Positions 42,513 to 54,729 of a stretch of DNA of 64,000 nucleotides are shown here, one piece after another. Made by a program: the position numbers and the translations under genes. Position 1 is the stretch's first letter; the number at the start of each line of letters is the position of its first letter. The stretch comes from Dichetophora obliterata (Eukaryota; Arthropoda; Insecta; Diptera; Sciomyzidae): contig OY986438.1 in the NCBI GenBank assembly GCA_963920525.1, positions 80,463,177 to 80,527,176 on the forward strand. Reading direction: 5' to 3'. Under the pieces are notes generated by a model. It worked only from the letters and a program-made list of their open reading frames with translations, did no database searches and had not been told where the DNA came from.

Positions 42513-44136
42513 TCAGTGGCGTTTTTTTTTAATTTCCGTAGGAGTTTGGTAATATTCTTCTTACATTTTTTTTTCTTTTTAGTAAGCAAAATTTCGTTGT
42601 AATATTTCTAAATATTTTTTTAATTGTTTGTGCATATGGGACTTATTGTGGTATTTTTAATGCGAATGAGATTTTTGTGGCAATTTTAAATGCATATGGA
42701 GTTTGTGGTGCTATTTTTAAAACGGTCAGGCTAGAACAATTAATTGCTCTAACTAGTTCTGCTAATCAGCTAACTAATTAATCAGTAGTGATGTTGTTTT
42801 TTTCTTTTCATATTGAAAATGTTGTTGCTGTTGTTTCTTTGAAAAAAATTCGTTAGAGCAATTAATTGTTCTAACCTGACCTAAAGCTCAATAAACGATT
42901 TTAAACTATCAAACAACTAGAATTTGTATTTAAAATCAAGAATGATTTAAACTATCAAATAATTAGAATTTATATTTAAATCATAGAAAATCAACATTAA
43001 TATACAACTTAATAAATGGTACGCTTATATGAAACACACAATGCATAGTTTGCTGACAACGAAACGGTCCGCTTCAGTGCTTTTAAAAGTGCACACCGTT
43101 TTCAACCGAGCCTATTGGCTGTCTGGGAAACGAAAAAAATGAAAGCAACTGACGTTCAGTCATGTGAAAATAAATAGAGACACCTATATTTTTATATATG
43201 AAGCTGCATGAATTAAATACAAGGTGCCCCAGACATAGCATTAATTCCCTCGGCTGGTGATTCTTCTTGATAAGGCGAGTATAACACTTAATGGAGTTTC
43301 CTCCCACATTGTAAAAATTTCAAGGTACAGGGTGTTTTACGGTTTTAGTACGTGTTAAGTATTATTAATATAGAATCTATACTACTCACCATAAAATGAA
43401 AAATAATATTTTCTATTTTAGAAAAATATCATTTTTTTCATCAGTGTATCAACCACTTTCGTGTCATGTGCTGTAGCGGAGCTCAAATTTTGAGATTATT
43501 CAACGAAATATCAACAAATTTTGTACCTTTTCTTTTAGCGGAGCTGTTGTCATCCAAAGTTAGAATTAGAAAAAACTGTTGACTAGGTGTATTTTAACAT
43601 GAAAAACAGAGATTTTAAATTTTGACGATTACAGCTCCGCTAAAACAAAAGATACAAAATTTGTTGATATTTCGTTTGATAATCTCAAAATTTGAGCTCC
43701 GCTGCAGCGCATGACACATATTTTTTCTAAAATACAAAATATTATTTTTTGTTTTATGGTGAGTAGTTTAGATTCTAGATCAATAATACTAAACAAGTAC
43801 CAAAACCGTAAAACACCCTGTATCTTAAAACTTTTGTACAACACCCTGTAAATGTGGGAGGAAACTCTATAAAGTTTTATACTCGCCTTATCTGGAGGAA
43901 CCACCACCAGAGGGAATTAATGCTCTATCTGTTGCACGTTGTATGTAATTTATGCAGTTTTAAGTATAAAAATACAAGTGTCCGTATTTATTTTCACATG
44001 ACTGTATATTTATAAATGTATGATTTATTAGCAAATCATTGTTAGCATAACATACATATTAATAAAAAACAACAACAACAACAACAAAAGCAGCACAACA
44101 ACGAACGACGTGATTACGAAACAAACAAGCAAACAG

Positions 44137-44177
<41 letters not shown>

Positions 44178-44451
44178 CCTTAAAAACAGCATAAGCAGCT
44201 ACTGCAGCTAAACGGCTAAGCAGCTTGTGCATTTCTCATACACGAATAGATGAATTTTTCATCTTCTTAGATTTTGCTATTTTATTAGATATTCGTTTTA
44301 TTCCCACTAAAACTGATATTTAGGCATTTTTTTTCTTTGTACGATGATTATTAAAGGCTGTAGGTATACCCCAAAGTGTCAAATATCACTTTGAAAAAAT
44401 TCGTGAAAATGACCCCCATACAAACCGCGCTGTAAGACGTAATTCTACGTC
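42513..44451 (-). repeat. right arm of giant fold-back
   Basis: Inverse complement of 25629-27511. It contains the palindromic element (43157-44004), the 158-bp MITE (42724-42881) and a longer (AAC) run (44070-44178) than the left arm. Small differences and a ~55-bp length difference show the arms have drifted. Confidence 0.9.
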
Positions 44452-44714
44452 AAAACACCCATCATATTTTATTATGCAATAGTTATCGTTATAATTAAAT
44501 TTGAAAATATTACTTAATTATTACTGAAGACTTCCACTGGACTGTTAATAACAAAATTTTTATAAAGCTATGCTATAAAACTATCTAAGAATCACGCTCC
44601 CGCTCATACTCATAGCGACATTTTATGTCACACTTTTGCATACACTCAAATTAAATACACTACGTAATCCCATACATTTGGTTTTTGAGAAAATAAGTAA
44701 GATCTGGGGGCCCT
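44452..44714 (-). repeat. right terminal inverted repeat of element X
   Basis: Read as inverse complement from 44714: AGGGCCCCCAGA, TTACTTATTTTCTCA, ATGGGATTACGTAGTGTA, then GAGTATGAGCGGGAGCGTGA, in the order found from 12232. The remaining bases up to the fold-back arm are element X interior without a readable frame. No clear target duplication at the two outer ends. Confidence 0.6.
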
Positions 44715-45324
44715 GGGATATTGACTAATATTAAAGAAATTAATATCCAATCGTATAATTATAAACGCGGCTTTATTATAAACATTTTTACAAAGAAGAA
44801 TTCAAAACTTGAATATTGGGTTATATCCTCTTTTGAAGCGATCATAATCCCAAATTTATTTTGGGAATATGTCCTCTTTTTTTTGGATTATGTCCCCTTG
44901 TTTTGAGATTTCTCGGCACTCTATTGACATGGTTCTAAAAGGTGAAGTGTGACGTGGATTACAGCACAAGGTATTTTGGTTTCATATTCAAGTTTTATTT
45001 ATTTAATTGAACTAGAAACAAATATAAAGAGTAATGTAGAACCGTAACAATCGAAAAAATTTAATTAAACTTTGTATTATACGTGTATTTATTATATTTA
45101 TAGAATTTCAACTTTCGTTAAAATTTTTTTTTAACTTTTGTCACCATTTTTCAACTTTTGTTGCCATTCATCAAGTTTGCTGCCATTTTTTAAATTAGAA
45201 TTGAGATCAGATTTCAGTACTCTCACAATATAAATTTAAACATTTTCTCAGGGACCAAAAATAATTGTTATTCCAGATTTCACAGCAGAAAAAGTTGAGC
45301 AATTTCAACACACAAAAATTTTCG
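44715..45324. other. no gene; short shared repeat
   Basis: 44838-44905 carries 'cataatccca' and 'atgtcctctttt' words inverted about each other, related to 10487-10590. The rest is AT-rich. Confidence 0.5.
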
Positions 45325-47887
45325 TTATGAATAACTTTTATTTTTAAGAAAAATGTTCTTTAATTGCCGGATAACTTTTATTTTTAAAGAATAATTTTTT
45401 GGTTGGTTCATAACAGTTATTTTCTGAAATGAATTTTTTTTGGTTATTAGTGTCAAAAATTATGAAAAAAGATGACTTTTTCTTTTGGAATGGATTCACA
45501 CCTCTTCGCCGTGGTCGATATGGGATAATCATCTAACGTCATCATCGTGATGTTAGAATTTCAAAGTTTTTTGACACCATGGTGGACCCTAAAAAGGTGT
45601 TTTTTATATTCGCTTCACTTTTTAGAATCTTTCCCAGAGAAACCGGTTACCACATCGATTACCGACATCTGATTACCTAGCCGAATACAAACTACTGAAG
45701 CGATTACCAAGTGATTACTTAGCCGAATACCAATGACTAAGTGATTACATAACCGAAGACTGATTACTAAAGCGATTACCAAGCGATTAATTAGTTGAAA
45801 ACTGATTACGGAAGCGGTTACCAAGTTATAACTTAGCTGAATACTAGTTACTAAGCGATTACATAACCAAATACCGATTACTGAAGTGATTACCAAGCGA
45901 TTTCTTAGCTGAATATTGATTAATAAGCAATTACATAACCGAAGACTGATTACTGAAGAGATTACCAAGTGGTTACTTAGCCGAATACCAGTTAATAAGC
46001 GATTACATAACCACATACCGATTACTGAAGTGGTTACCAAGCGATTAGCCGATAAAAACTGTTCTTTTTATTTTTTTTATTTTTTAATGAATTTGCTTTA
46101 ATTTAGCTTTACAAACAATTGTTTTCAAAATGTTTTGCGTTTACATGATAAGTAAAGTTATAGACGAATTCATAACTTTTGCTTTGCTTAACGCGTTGTA
46201 AATATTTTGATTAAACTAAACTTATATATTTGAATTAAATGACTGATGGAACGAATTTTAAGCAAAAGTTTTGGTTTCCGAAACTGAAACCGAATATTCA
46301 GTCGGACATTAGTTAGTTGTAACGTAACGCCAGCACATATTTTTGCTTATATCTTCAAGTCCTAAGGGCCGATTGCTGTAATTATTTTTACCTAACATAG
46401 TGCTACTTAATAACTACGTAAATATAAAAAAAGCCTTTTTAAAAATTAGACTTTTTCATTCCTTTTTTTGTGTTTCTTCGTACAAATCGTCCGTAACGCC
46501 AGTTTGGAAATGCCCATAAATGGAAATGGTCATTGGGTACATAAAATTTTACATTTGCAAATATTTTCTTTATGACAATTCCAAACTCTTGAAATTAGGT
46601 GTAAATTATTTGTGCCATTTAAAATAACAGCCCCTTTGTTTTGTTTTTAGTACTGAAGCAACTTTGTTCATTGTCCTCTGTTTGACATTAAACTCCCATG
46701 AGTGACAATTTATTTATAGTACGACTGGCAAATTAAATTTAACTAAAATTATTTACACCTCCATAATAGAGAAAAAATGCTAACATTTTTTATTGTGAGA
46801 GTACTGAGAGCTGATCTCTCACGAAATCAGCACGAAATTTAATAAAAGTTGCATTAAATGCAGCGTTGCATTAAACCAGCGAATCTACAAAGATTATAAA
46901 ACAAAAAACACTTTTTTAGGGTCCACCTTAGTTTCAAAAACTTTGAAATTTTTAAATCAGATTTGAATTCAGTGACCCGTAAATACTGGCAAAACATCTA
47001 ACATTTCTGACATGGTTTTATACACAGGCTGAGGTAAAGCTCAGCCGCTCCAGGATCCTGTGAAAGATTCAGTAACTCTAAAAATTATTTAATATGTAAG
47101 TATTATGTCTTTATTAAAAAATGTGTTTTTATGATAGTATCTTATGTCAGCAGTGTTAAGTAACCGGGGCGTGGGGTAATCGTGCTGTCGTCTTTCCGCC
47201 TGTTCAAGATGTTCCTTTGTTCTCGTAGTCGCTTTAGTAATCGGTATTCAGCTAAGTAATCGCTTGGTAATCACTTCAGTAATCGGTATTGGGTTATGTA
47301 ATCGCTTAGTAACTGGTATTCGGCTAAGTAATAACTTGGTAATCCCTTCAGTAATCAGTCTTCGGTTATGCAATGGCTTAGTTATCAGTATTCAGCTAAG
47401 TAGTCACTTCAGTAATCAGTCTTCAGTTATGTAATCGCTTAGTAATCGGTATTCAGCTGAGTAATTGCTTCAGTAATCAGTCTTCGGTTATGTAATCGCT
47501 TAGTAATCGGTATTCGCCTAAGTAACCGCTTCAGTAATTTGTATTCGGTTAGCTTATCAGTCATCGATAATCGATGTGGTAACCAGTTTCTCTGAGAACG
47601 ATTCTAAAAAGGGAAGCGAATATAAAAAACACCTTTTTAGGGTCCATCATGGTGTCAAAAAACTTTTTGAATTTCTAACATCACGACGATGACGATGATT
47701 ACCAAAGAGGTGTGAGTCCATTTCAAAAGAAAAAGGTCATATTTTTACTTGATTTTTGAACTAATAACCGAAAAAATTCATTTCAGAAAATAACTGTTAT
47801 GAGCCAACCTAAAAAATTATTCCTCAAAAATAAAAGTTATCCGGCAGCCAAAAAACATTTTTCTTAAAAATAAGAGTTATTCATAAC
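45325..47887. mobile_element. fold-back element with minisatellite arms
   Basis: Arms 45325-46060 and 47205-47887 are inverted complements: outer part around AAGAAAAATGTTCTTTAATT/ATCCGGCAGCC and GACACCATGGTGGACCCTAA, inner part a tandem array of GATTACxxAGCGATTAC-type words (about 45650-46050 and 47210-47570). The central loop 46061-47204 contains a third partial copy (46910-46960) and no ORF. Structure recalls Drosophila FB elements. Minus ORF 45615-46040 is translated minisatellite. Confidence 0.8.
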
Positions 47888-48258
47888 TAAAATATATTTT
47901 AACCCATTTTTATAATTAATTTTAACCAATTCCAAAAAAGTTGCAAAACAGTTATGTCTATGGAGGTTTAAAAGAATTATAAGTAACATTTAATTTTTCA
48001 TTCATGATAGACCTTTTGGCGGAAATGCCCATATATAATACGGCGGTAAATATACAATATTCTATGTTAAGGAAGCCGACATGTTACGATACCACACTAT
48101 TTTTATAGTTTATTTTTCTTATTCCTTTTCTTATTTGCTTTCAACATGCTTGTATTAAACGAACAAGTTTAGTAGTAAGATGACTTTTGACACTTGCCTT
48201 GTACGGTACAAATAATATTTTATACAAAAAAAATAATTTGGTTTATATAAAAAGCTTA
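47888..48258. other. no gene seen
   Basis: AT-rich, no repeat boundary identified. Confidence 0.5.
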
Positions 48259-48499
48259 TCGTCGCTGTGCCTGCAAAAATGGTTATGTGATTTTTGTCAA
48301 TTTTTTATTGCATATTTTATTAACACTATCTTTCGACCATATTTCTGAATTTGCCGTTTTTTTAGATCTCTTTTGGTTTATAAGTGATCAAAACAGCTAT
48401 GTGCTTGCACTACTAAAAAAGCTCTGAAAAAAATCAGTTTTTTTCCTCTCTTGAAAAGTTGCAGAAAAACACATAACCACTTTTTAGGCGCAGCGACGA
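48259..48499. mobile_element. 241-bp MITE
   Basis: About 40-bp inverted ends beginning TCGTCGCTGTGCCTGCAAAA (left) and the complement of TCGTCGCTGCGCCTAAAAAG (right), sharing GGTTATGTG. No target duplication resolved. Confidence 0.7.
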
Positions 48500-48718
48500 C
48501 ATTTTTAATTGTAAGTGAACATCAATTGGTACCTAAATTGTAGCTTGTGAGGAAATGGGTTAATCCAAGAACACTAAAAAAAACCGGATAACGGATCTGA
48601 TGTTGATCAAATACTGTGAGCGCCCTTTTCTGTAGATCAAATGATGAATCTTGATTAACTAACTTTTACCCTATATCGAGCAGATCTGCAACATTTAGTA
48701 ATTGTTCTAGAAAAATAA

Positions 48719-49078
48719 TCAAGATAGGCGCGTGCAACATTTTTGAGGCACAGGCACGCACGAACACGAAATGTCTTTTAAAACTTTGCAAAGTAGCTAT
48801 GAAAAAGTTACACACATTTTTTAAATTTATGTTTCAACTTAAAAATATTTTAATTAATATAACATTAGAATGTGTTTTTATTATTTTTATTAGTTTTTTT
48901 AAAAAAACATGAATTTTAGTGAAATAAAAACTTAGTTGCTAGAGTGAAAGTAGTAACATTTTACTGCACGAACACGGAAAAGCACGCACGACTTTGATTT
49001 TCTTAAGCACTGGCACGCACGAAGTTATTTTTTTGGCACGTCGTTGCACGGAAAAAGCACGGCACGAGCCCATCTCTA
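48719..49078. mobile_element. hAT-type MITE, 360 bp
   Basis: Imperfect ends TCAAGATAGGCGCGTGC and, inverted, TAGAGATGGGCTCGTGCC; both flanks carry AAAAATAA (48711-48718, 49079-49086), an 8-bp duplication as made by hAT transposases. The interior repeats 'GCACGCACGAA' words. Confidence 0.65.
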
Positions 49079-49484
49079 AAAAATAACAAAGAGAACAAAA
49101 TAAGTCCAAATCCTTATAAATAACTCATATACATTCCAAATAACTGTAATTTTCCAATTAGAGAGTAAATCAATCAGTAGTTATTTTTTTATTTTTAGTT
49201 TCAACAGCGTGATTTTGCATTTGGCAGCAGTTTGTGTTTTGCTATATTTAAAAAATGACTAAAATTGTAATAAGATGGGTCAAAAGTTAAAAAAAGACTA
49301 AAAACTTTTTGGTGAGTTATAAAACAACATTTATCATTAATTGTTATATTAAAAACAATGTAATATTTTTATAAAGTATTAATGTAGATGTTTTTTCGGC
49401 CTTGTGTGTTTCTGATACAAATTGGGCTGTGGCCGTGTAAAAAAGACAAAAAATTTGTTTAGCTTTGTTTTTTTTCTTCTTCTA

Positions 49485-49700
49485 TTTTCCGATATTTCGG
49501 CTCACTTTTTGGGCCTTCGCCAGGCTTAAAATTAAATACACGTAACATTAATCACAAGGAATCACATGAAAATCACAAATAGTTTTCACCATGAAAAACT
49601 GGAAAATTTAAAACATTTAACAAATGTCAGGTGTATTTAATTTTTTCGCCCTGCTAAAGGTCCACAAAGTGAGCCGAAATATCGGGGGAAAAAAAATAAA
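49485..49700. mobile_element. ~215-bp MITE
   Basis: Inverted ends share CGATATTTCGGCTCACTTT and AATTAAATACAC blocks with mismatches; AT-rich centre. Confidence 0.6.
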
Positions 49701-49995
49701 CAATAAAACAGGGTTTAAATTGCTTACAGCAAAAGCAACGAAAATTTTGCTGCGTAGTCATACCTAAAGTATTTCAAAACAAACTTGAGCTGCTCATTTT
49801 GCTTTGCTTTGTATTTCCTCAAAAGCAAAGCAACAGCATAGCATAAAATAGCAATTGTTAAGCTGTGTAGTGCTACGACAGCCTTACGAAATGAGCTTAT
49901 TACTTTTTATTTCATTTTGCTATATCTATGTGTGGCAGCACAGCAAAAGGAATTTGTGAGGCTGTGTAGTGCTACGACACACTATGGGATCGCTT
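49701..49995. repeat. short direct repeats
   Basis: CTGTGTAGTGCTACGACA occurs at 49863-49880 and 49962-49979. No gene. Confidence 0.6.
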
Positions 49996-50199
49996 CATAC
50001 ATTTTTGTGCAAAAACTATAAGGAGTGGTCCTAGATAATTTAAAGTTTGCACCGAGCATTATATTGACTGAATTAAGAAAAAATGTAACTTCATCAAAAT
50101 CGGCAACGCCCACCGCCCAGCTCTCATACAATCCAAATCGATTTTTTTCGCATAAAATTTTTACTGTCGGAGCAAAAGTCTTCAAATTTAATACATACA

Positions 50200-50970
50200 C
50201 TTTCTAGAACACAAAAAAGGTGCATGCGACGTATTTCCATCATTAGATGATCCTGTTTCTTGTTAAACATAATCGACTCTTATGTTCATTTGTTCCTTGA
50301 GTTCTTTTTGTATACGAAGCTTGTTGTTTTGTTTTAATTGTTTATGTTCGTCTATTCGCAGACCATTTTTGGTAGGGTTTGTTGTAAGCAACATGAAGAA
50401 TGCACTCCATAAATTTAATTCTAGCATGTAACGAAGAAAGGCCCAACTTACATGCTTCCCCATCAATAGCTTTTCTTGAGATTGTAGCTAATTGATTCAT
50501 TTCGGAAGGCTTCGCTTTACAAATATAACAGACGGCTGATGAAGCTGTATTTGTAACAGTTTGAGCCGTCTTCCCATCCAACATAGTAAGCAATAAATTA
50601 TGTTTCACACTGAACTGCCTGTCACATGCTAAAATCTTTGTACTTTTCAAACTTACAATGCCGCTATTCACTTTCTCAACAACACTTAAGACTTTCTCTT
50701 TTGTTTCTTTAGCAAATTCGAAGGAAATGGAACGACAGTATCTTGTAGACGAAGGCCTTTTATTTCGCCAGTATTCATCTCCAGATGTTGATTGGAGAAT
50801 TAAGGGCACCATGGATACTAACAACAAGTTCTTATCACTAATATCACCTGATAAGTTCTGGTTATATTCCACATGGCCAGATGAACCATCACAACCCCAT
50901 TTAGACGTAAGCGTGCAACTAGAATCCGTCATAGCATTTACTTCTTCGTTTGAGAAACTTGTAACGTAGT
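50200..50970 (-). pseudogene. RAG1/Transib-like transposase relic, catalytic exon
   Basis: Minus-strand frame opens after an acceptor-like polypyrimidine tract and CATGCAG (to 50971) and reads PYYVTSFSNEEVN, then TSKWGCDGSSGHVEYNQ, RPSSTRYCRSISFEF, SAVCYICKAKPSEMN, LSSLHARIKFMECILHVAYN. A frameshift near 50375 moves it to RIDEHKQLKQNNKLRIQKEL, then a stop and ETGSSNDGNT at about 50237. Asp in CDGSSG and in SNDGNT sit where the first two catalytic Asp of RAG1/Transib-type transposases occur; the Glu region is not found. Family assignment is from motif memory and tentative. Downstream (49982-50200) the text is not recognisable as this protein. Confidence 0.55.
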
Positions 50971-53954
50971 AAGGTTTGCTGCATGAAAAAAAACGCGCAA
51001 AGCCGGAGCCTGAAGAACCAGTGTGGGACCCCTTAATACGGCTAGCACTACAGAGATGGGGTGGTTCGTGGTCTAATAGACTTTCCAGCTATACAACATA
51101 AACTTTTTATTATAGAGTCCCTAGTGAACACGACAAAAGCAGATCACACAAAAAAAAAACAAAATAAGTTTTCTATAGCTTTTTCAACTACCAACGAAGA
51201 GTATCGCTTTGGTGTTATTTACGATACTATCTCTCAACCCACCCGACCATGAAATGTACATACATATGATTTTTTACAAATCCCATTATTAGGTTTTCCA
51301 CCCTTTACCACAAGGAAAAAGAACTAGATTTAATTATTCATAATTAAAAATTTTACTACCCAAAATAAAGAAAATAATATTTCAGAGAATTTTTGTTTTT
51401 ATAAAATCAAAGCATATTGGTTGCTGTTATTAAAATTTATATTTTTTTTTGTATATAATAATTATATCTATATATCAACTTTTAACTCCTTTGCAAAAAG
51501 TCAACTCAAAATAATAATTTAAACTTAAGAAAGTTATATTTTTTGTGTTTATTTCTTATAAAGAAAAAAGATAATTAAAGTTACTTTATATAATGAGATA
51601 CCAGGTGTTCTCATTATAAACAGAAAAAGCAACAAAAAATAAACAAATTAACTTTTTTTTAAAGTTTACCGACGAGTAAATAATCTCTTACGTGCCTTTC
51701 AGTTTGACAAAAGTTTACACACTAAAGCAAAAAACCCAGATTTTGCAGAGAAAAAAAAAGAAAACAAAAAAAAAAATAGTAAGCAAAACAAAACCAACTT
51801 TTAGTTAGTTTAGATCATTCTTTCTTTTCTTTTTTGATACCCGAGACAACAACAAAATCAAACAATATACGCGAGAGTGATTAGTTTTATAAAAAAAAAA
51901 TGTCTACGCGTATTTGTTTTGCTTATTTCGTTCTTGTTTAAACCAGGGATCGCCAAAAATCTTTTTTAAGAGTGCAACTACAATTACAACAAAAAACTAC
52001 AAAAACAGAAAATAGTTGGCTCCGTGATACAATAAGGAATTATTAACATAACAGCAATACATAAAAACAACAACACGCATGTCTGTAGCGACGAAACACT
52101 ACGCAAAATTACCAACAAAAAACCTTCAGTACAGCAATAATTGTGCGCGGTCGCATGCACTGAGTTGACCAGCAACGAAAAAACACCAACAACAACACGC
52201 GTTATATTTACAAACAACAACAAGAAGAAACAACAACACACACGCGCTGTATTGTAGCGGTGCAGCTCCGCCTGTGAACGATTCGGCGAATTACGACAAT
52301 CATGAAAATCTTGAAGTTGTTGTAAAAGAGTGGAAAGAGTTAGGCGCTGACGACCGCTGGTTTAAACTACTCTGAGTAATTTTAATCAAACCAATTTTTT
52401 TTTCTTTTGATGATTCTATTAGTTTTAGTTTAAGAGCAAAATAGAAAGGATAAATAATTAAAACAACAACAAACTTACTTTATCACTTCTAAAAATCACA
52501 GCAGGCCTGATGATTCGTGTCGTGGATTAAGTGTAAAGAGAGAGAGAAATGTATGTTTTGGTTCGATACTTTTAGCTCAACTTAATTTTATTTGTTGCTA
52601 TTGTTTTTTGTTTTTCTGTTTTTTTTCTTTTTCTTTAATTGTTTAACTAAGCATCTTTTTTTCTGTTTTACTTCAGAAAACAAGAAGATACTTTTTTGTT
52701 GTTTTGTTCTTTTTTTTATATTTGTTGTTGTTAAACAAACTTTACTAGTTTAATTCTAATTAATTCAATTTAACTATTTAAACTGTTTAAACTTTTAGAG
52801 TTTAGATTTTTTTAAAGAAAACTTACGTATGGATTTTTTTCACGTTTCTTAGGCGATTATGCTCTTAGTGCACACTTATGCGAAGAGACGATTTGCCCGC
52901 GCGTAATTTTTGCTATTAACTAAAACTTGATGGTTATTAGAAATAATGCTTTTTGTTTGTTTTTGTTTTTTTTTATTTTATCGCTTTTTTTTGTTTTTTT
53001 TTTTTGTTTTTGTTTTAAGTGAAGTTACGAATTAAAGTATCTAAAAAAATAACCTTGATTTTTGCATTAAAAAAAAACATTTTATATAAAGTTTAGGCTG
53101 GATTTTAAAGATTATTGAAGATCAAATGGATCTCATGATCTAGAGATTAGCTTTAACCTGATTTTAAATTGTTGAATGTAGCGATGCGTGTTTAATAAAG
53201 TTTTGGTTTTGTTGTTATACACGCACTGGATTTATGGTTGCGTGCGAATCTTTGCATGCAATAACTGACGTTGCGGGTTTAAGTTTGGAAGCGCTGAGTG
53301 TTGCGAACTTTTCCGTAGATTCTAAATGAGGATGAAATTGATGAGGTTTTGCAATTTGTGGAAGAAACACTACGAATTTTAGATATATTTGTAATACAAG
53401 TTGAATTATAAAAATTTATAAAAATAAGAAACGCACCTTTTTGAAGGGTTTCCAAAGTAAATCTGGCGCACCTCCTTGATTGCGCTTTAGTTTTATGATT
53501 GAATCGATCCAAATATTCTTAAATTTTAAATGTGGCTTACGATTCAATTATTTTTAATTAAGTTATGAGTAATTTTACTACAATTGGAATTTTAATCAAC
53601 TCTTAGTTTTCTTATACACAGCTTAACGTACTTTGCTTGACACAGGTTGAAACAGAAAAGATCGAAGGTAGAGAGAATAGTAGTCATGCAACCTTAATGC
53701 GTTCTTCTATGCAAAACCGCGTGGTCGATTTTTGACATTTTACAAATAAGGTCCCTCAGGCGAATTAAGTGATCTACGATTCGAGTATGTGCACAAAATT
53801 TGTCATAGCAAAAGCTTTTTCTATGGTTATTTATGGGCTTAAACCCCTTGAAGCACATATGTTTGAGTTGAACTAAAAAATTTTTAAAAATTAATCGTTG
53901 TTTTTCTGGTGGAGTTTTTTTTTCATTATCCACAATTAAATAAAAGGTTCATTA
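50971..53954 (-). other. putative intron of the transposase relic
   Basis: A donor-like GTAATG follows the exon end at 53955, and TTTTTTTTCATGCAG precedes the exon at 50970. Codon phase matches (two bases plus one). The 3-kb interval is low-complexity (T-runs, AAC repeats near 52050-52240) with no supported gene; ORFs 53279-53512 and 53694-53933 are unsupported. Confidence 0.45.
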
Positions 53955-54397
53955 CAAACTTTGAAACAAACGCCTTATTTTGTGGTCCAATAAGCTTTGC
54001 AAGCTTACAGAAGCATCTTTTTCGGATATTTCCATATCATCTGGATAGCACTTTGCTTTTTCTTGAGCAAGCTTTATATAGGGCGGTAAAAAATTGTATC
54101 CTTGCTCTTTAAAACCATTTTTGATACACTCATACTGGAATTTCGTGAGCTCTGCATCCATCATTATTGCTAATACAATCGATGACGGAATACAAGTTGG
54201 AGTTGCAACATTTCTATCCGATACTTTACTCGCCATAAGCAAATGCTCCTCTGTATACTGCGATGCCAAATCAGCAGCTTTAAACCTTTTTACACGATCG
54301 CTGCAATCTTCAAAGTTTTTAACTGGCCTTCCCCCTTTTTTGGAACAACTTGGTAGATCGTCCAAAGCACCTCAGCACTCACTTCAAATTTTCCTAA
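53955..54397 (-). pseudogene. RAG1/Transib-like transposase relic, middle exon
   Basis: Reads KFEVSAEVL, then after a frameshift near 54362 DDLPSCSKKGGRPVKNFEDC, SDRVKRFKAADLASQYTEE, LTKFQYECIKNGFKEQGYNF, SVSLQSLLDHKIRRLFQS. The GRPxKxFxxxSDRxKRRK-like and LQxLLDH motifs are those I associate with the N-terminal half of the same family as the 50.2-50.97 kb exon. It probably begins after an 'attag' acceptor near 54398. Confidence 0.5.
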
Positions 54398-54492
54398 TTA
54401 GAAATATTATATTAATGCCAAATTTAAACAATTTTATAATTTTCATATATATATTATTTTCTATTATAAATGTTATGTCGTTCCCAACTTAC

Positions 54493-54720
54493 CTTTCAGC
54501 CATATTTCATATGTGTTATAAAAATCTTGTTTATTTATTCGACATTTATGCCATCGTTTATTAAAATTACTAAGGAACCGCTTTGAAATGGCTTTTTTAA
54601 CATCTTCAACTTGATCTAAAGAAACTTGCGAATTTTTATCTTTTATGAAAGTGTTTAATAAATCAATTTCTCCATTGCAATTAATTATTTCTTTACACAG
54701 TTCTTCATATAAAACCGAAA
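54493..54720 (-). pseudogene. RAG1/Transib-like transposase relic, first recognisable exon
   Basis: A frame of about 75 residues ending in ISKRFLSNFNKRWHKCRINK and DFYNTYEIWLKG, directly followed by a strong donor GTAAGT (54492 downward). Joined in phase to the middle exon. The start was not found. Without a stop inside. It was not flagged by length because it lacks an ATG. Confidence 0.5.
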
Positions 54721-54729
54721 AAACTCATT

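Noticed and set aside
25629..44451. Polinton/Maverick (size about 19 kb with long inverted ends)
   Set aside because: No DNA polymerase B, Maverick integrase, ATPase, protease or capsid genes; the loop is a LINE and LTR-element stack.
45615..46040. 141-residue repetitive ORF as a membrane protein
   Set aside because: It is the translated minisatellite of the fold-back arm; hydrophobicity follows from the repeat unit.
45650..47570. CRISPR-like array
   Set aside because: No unique spacers: a degenerate minisatellite in inverted arms of a eukaryotic element.
49982..50200. Continuation of the RAG1/Transib-like relic
   Set aside because: The reading frame does not show the residues expected after the SNDGNT motif; treated as unrelated or too decayed.
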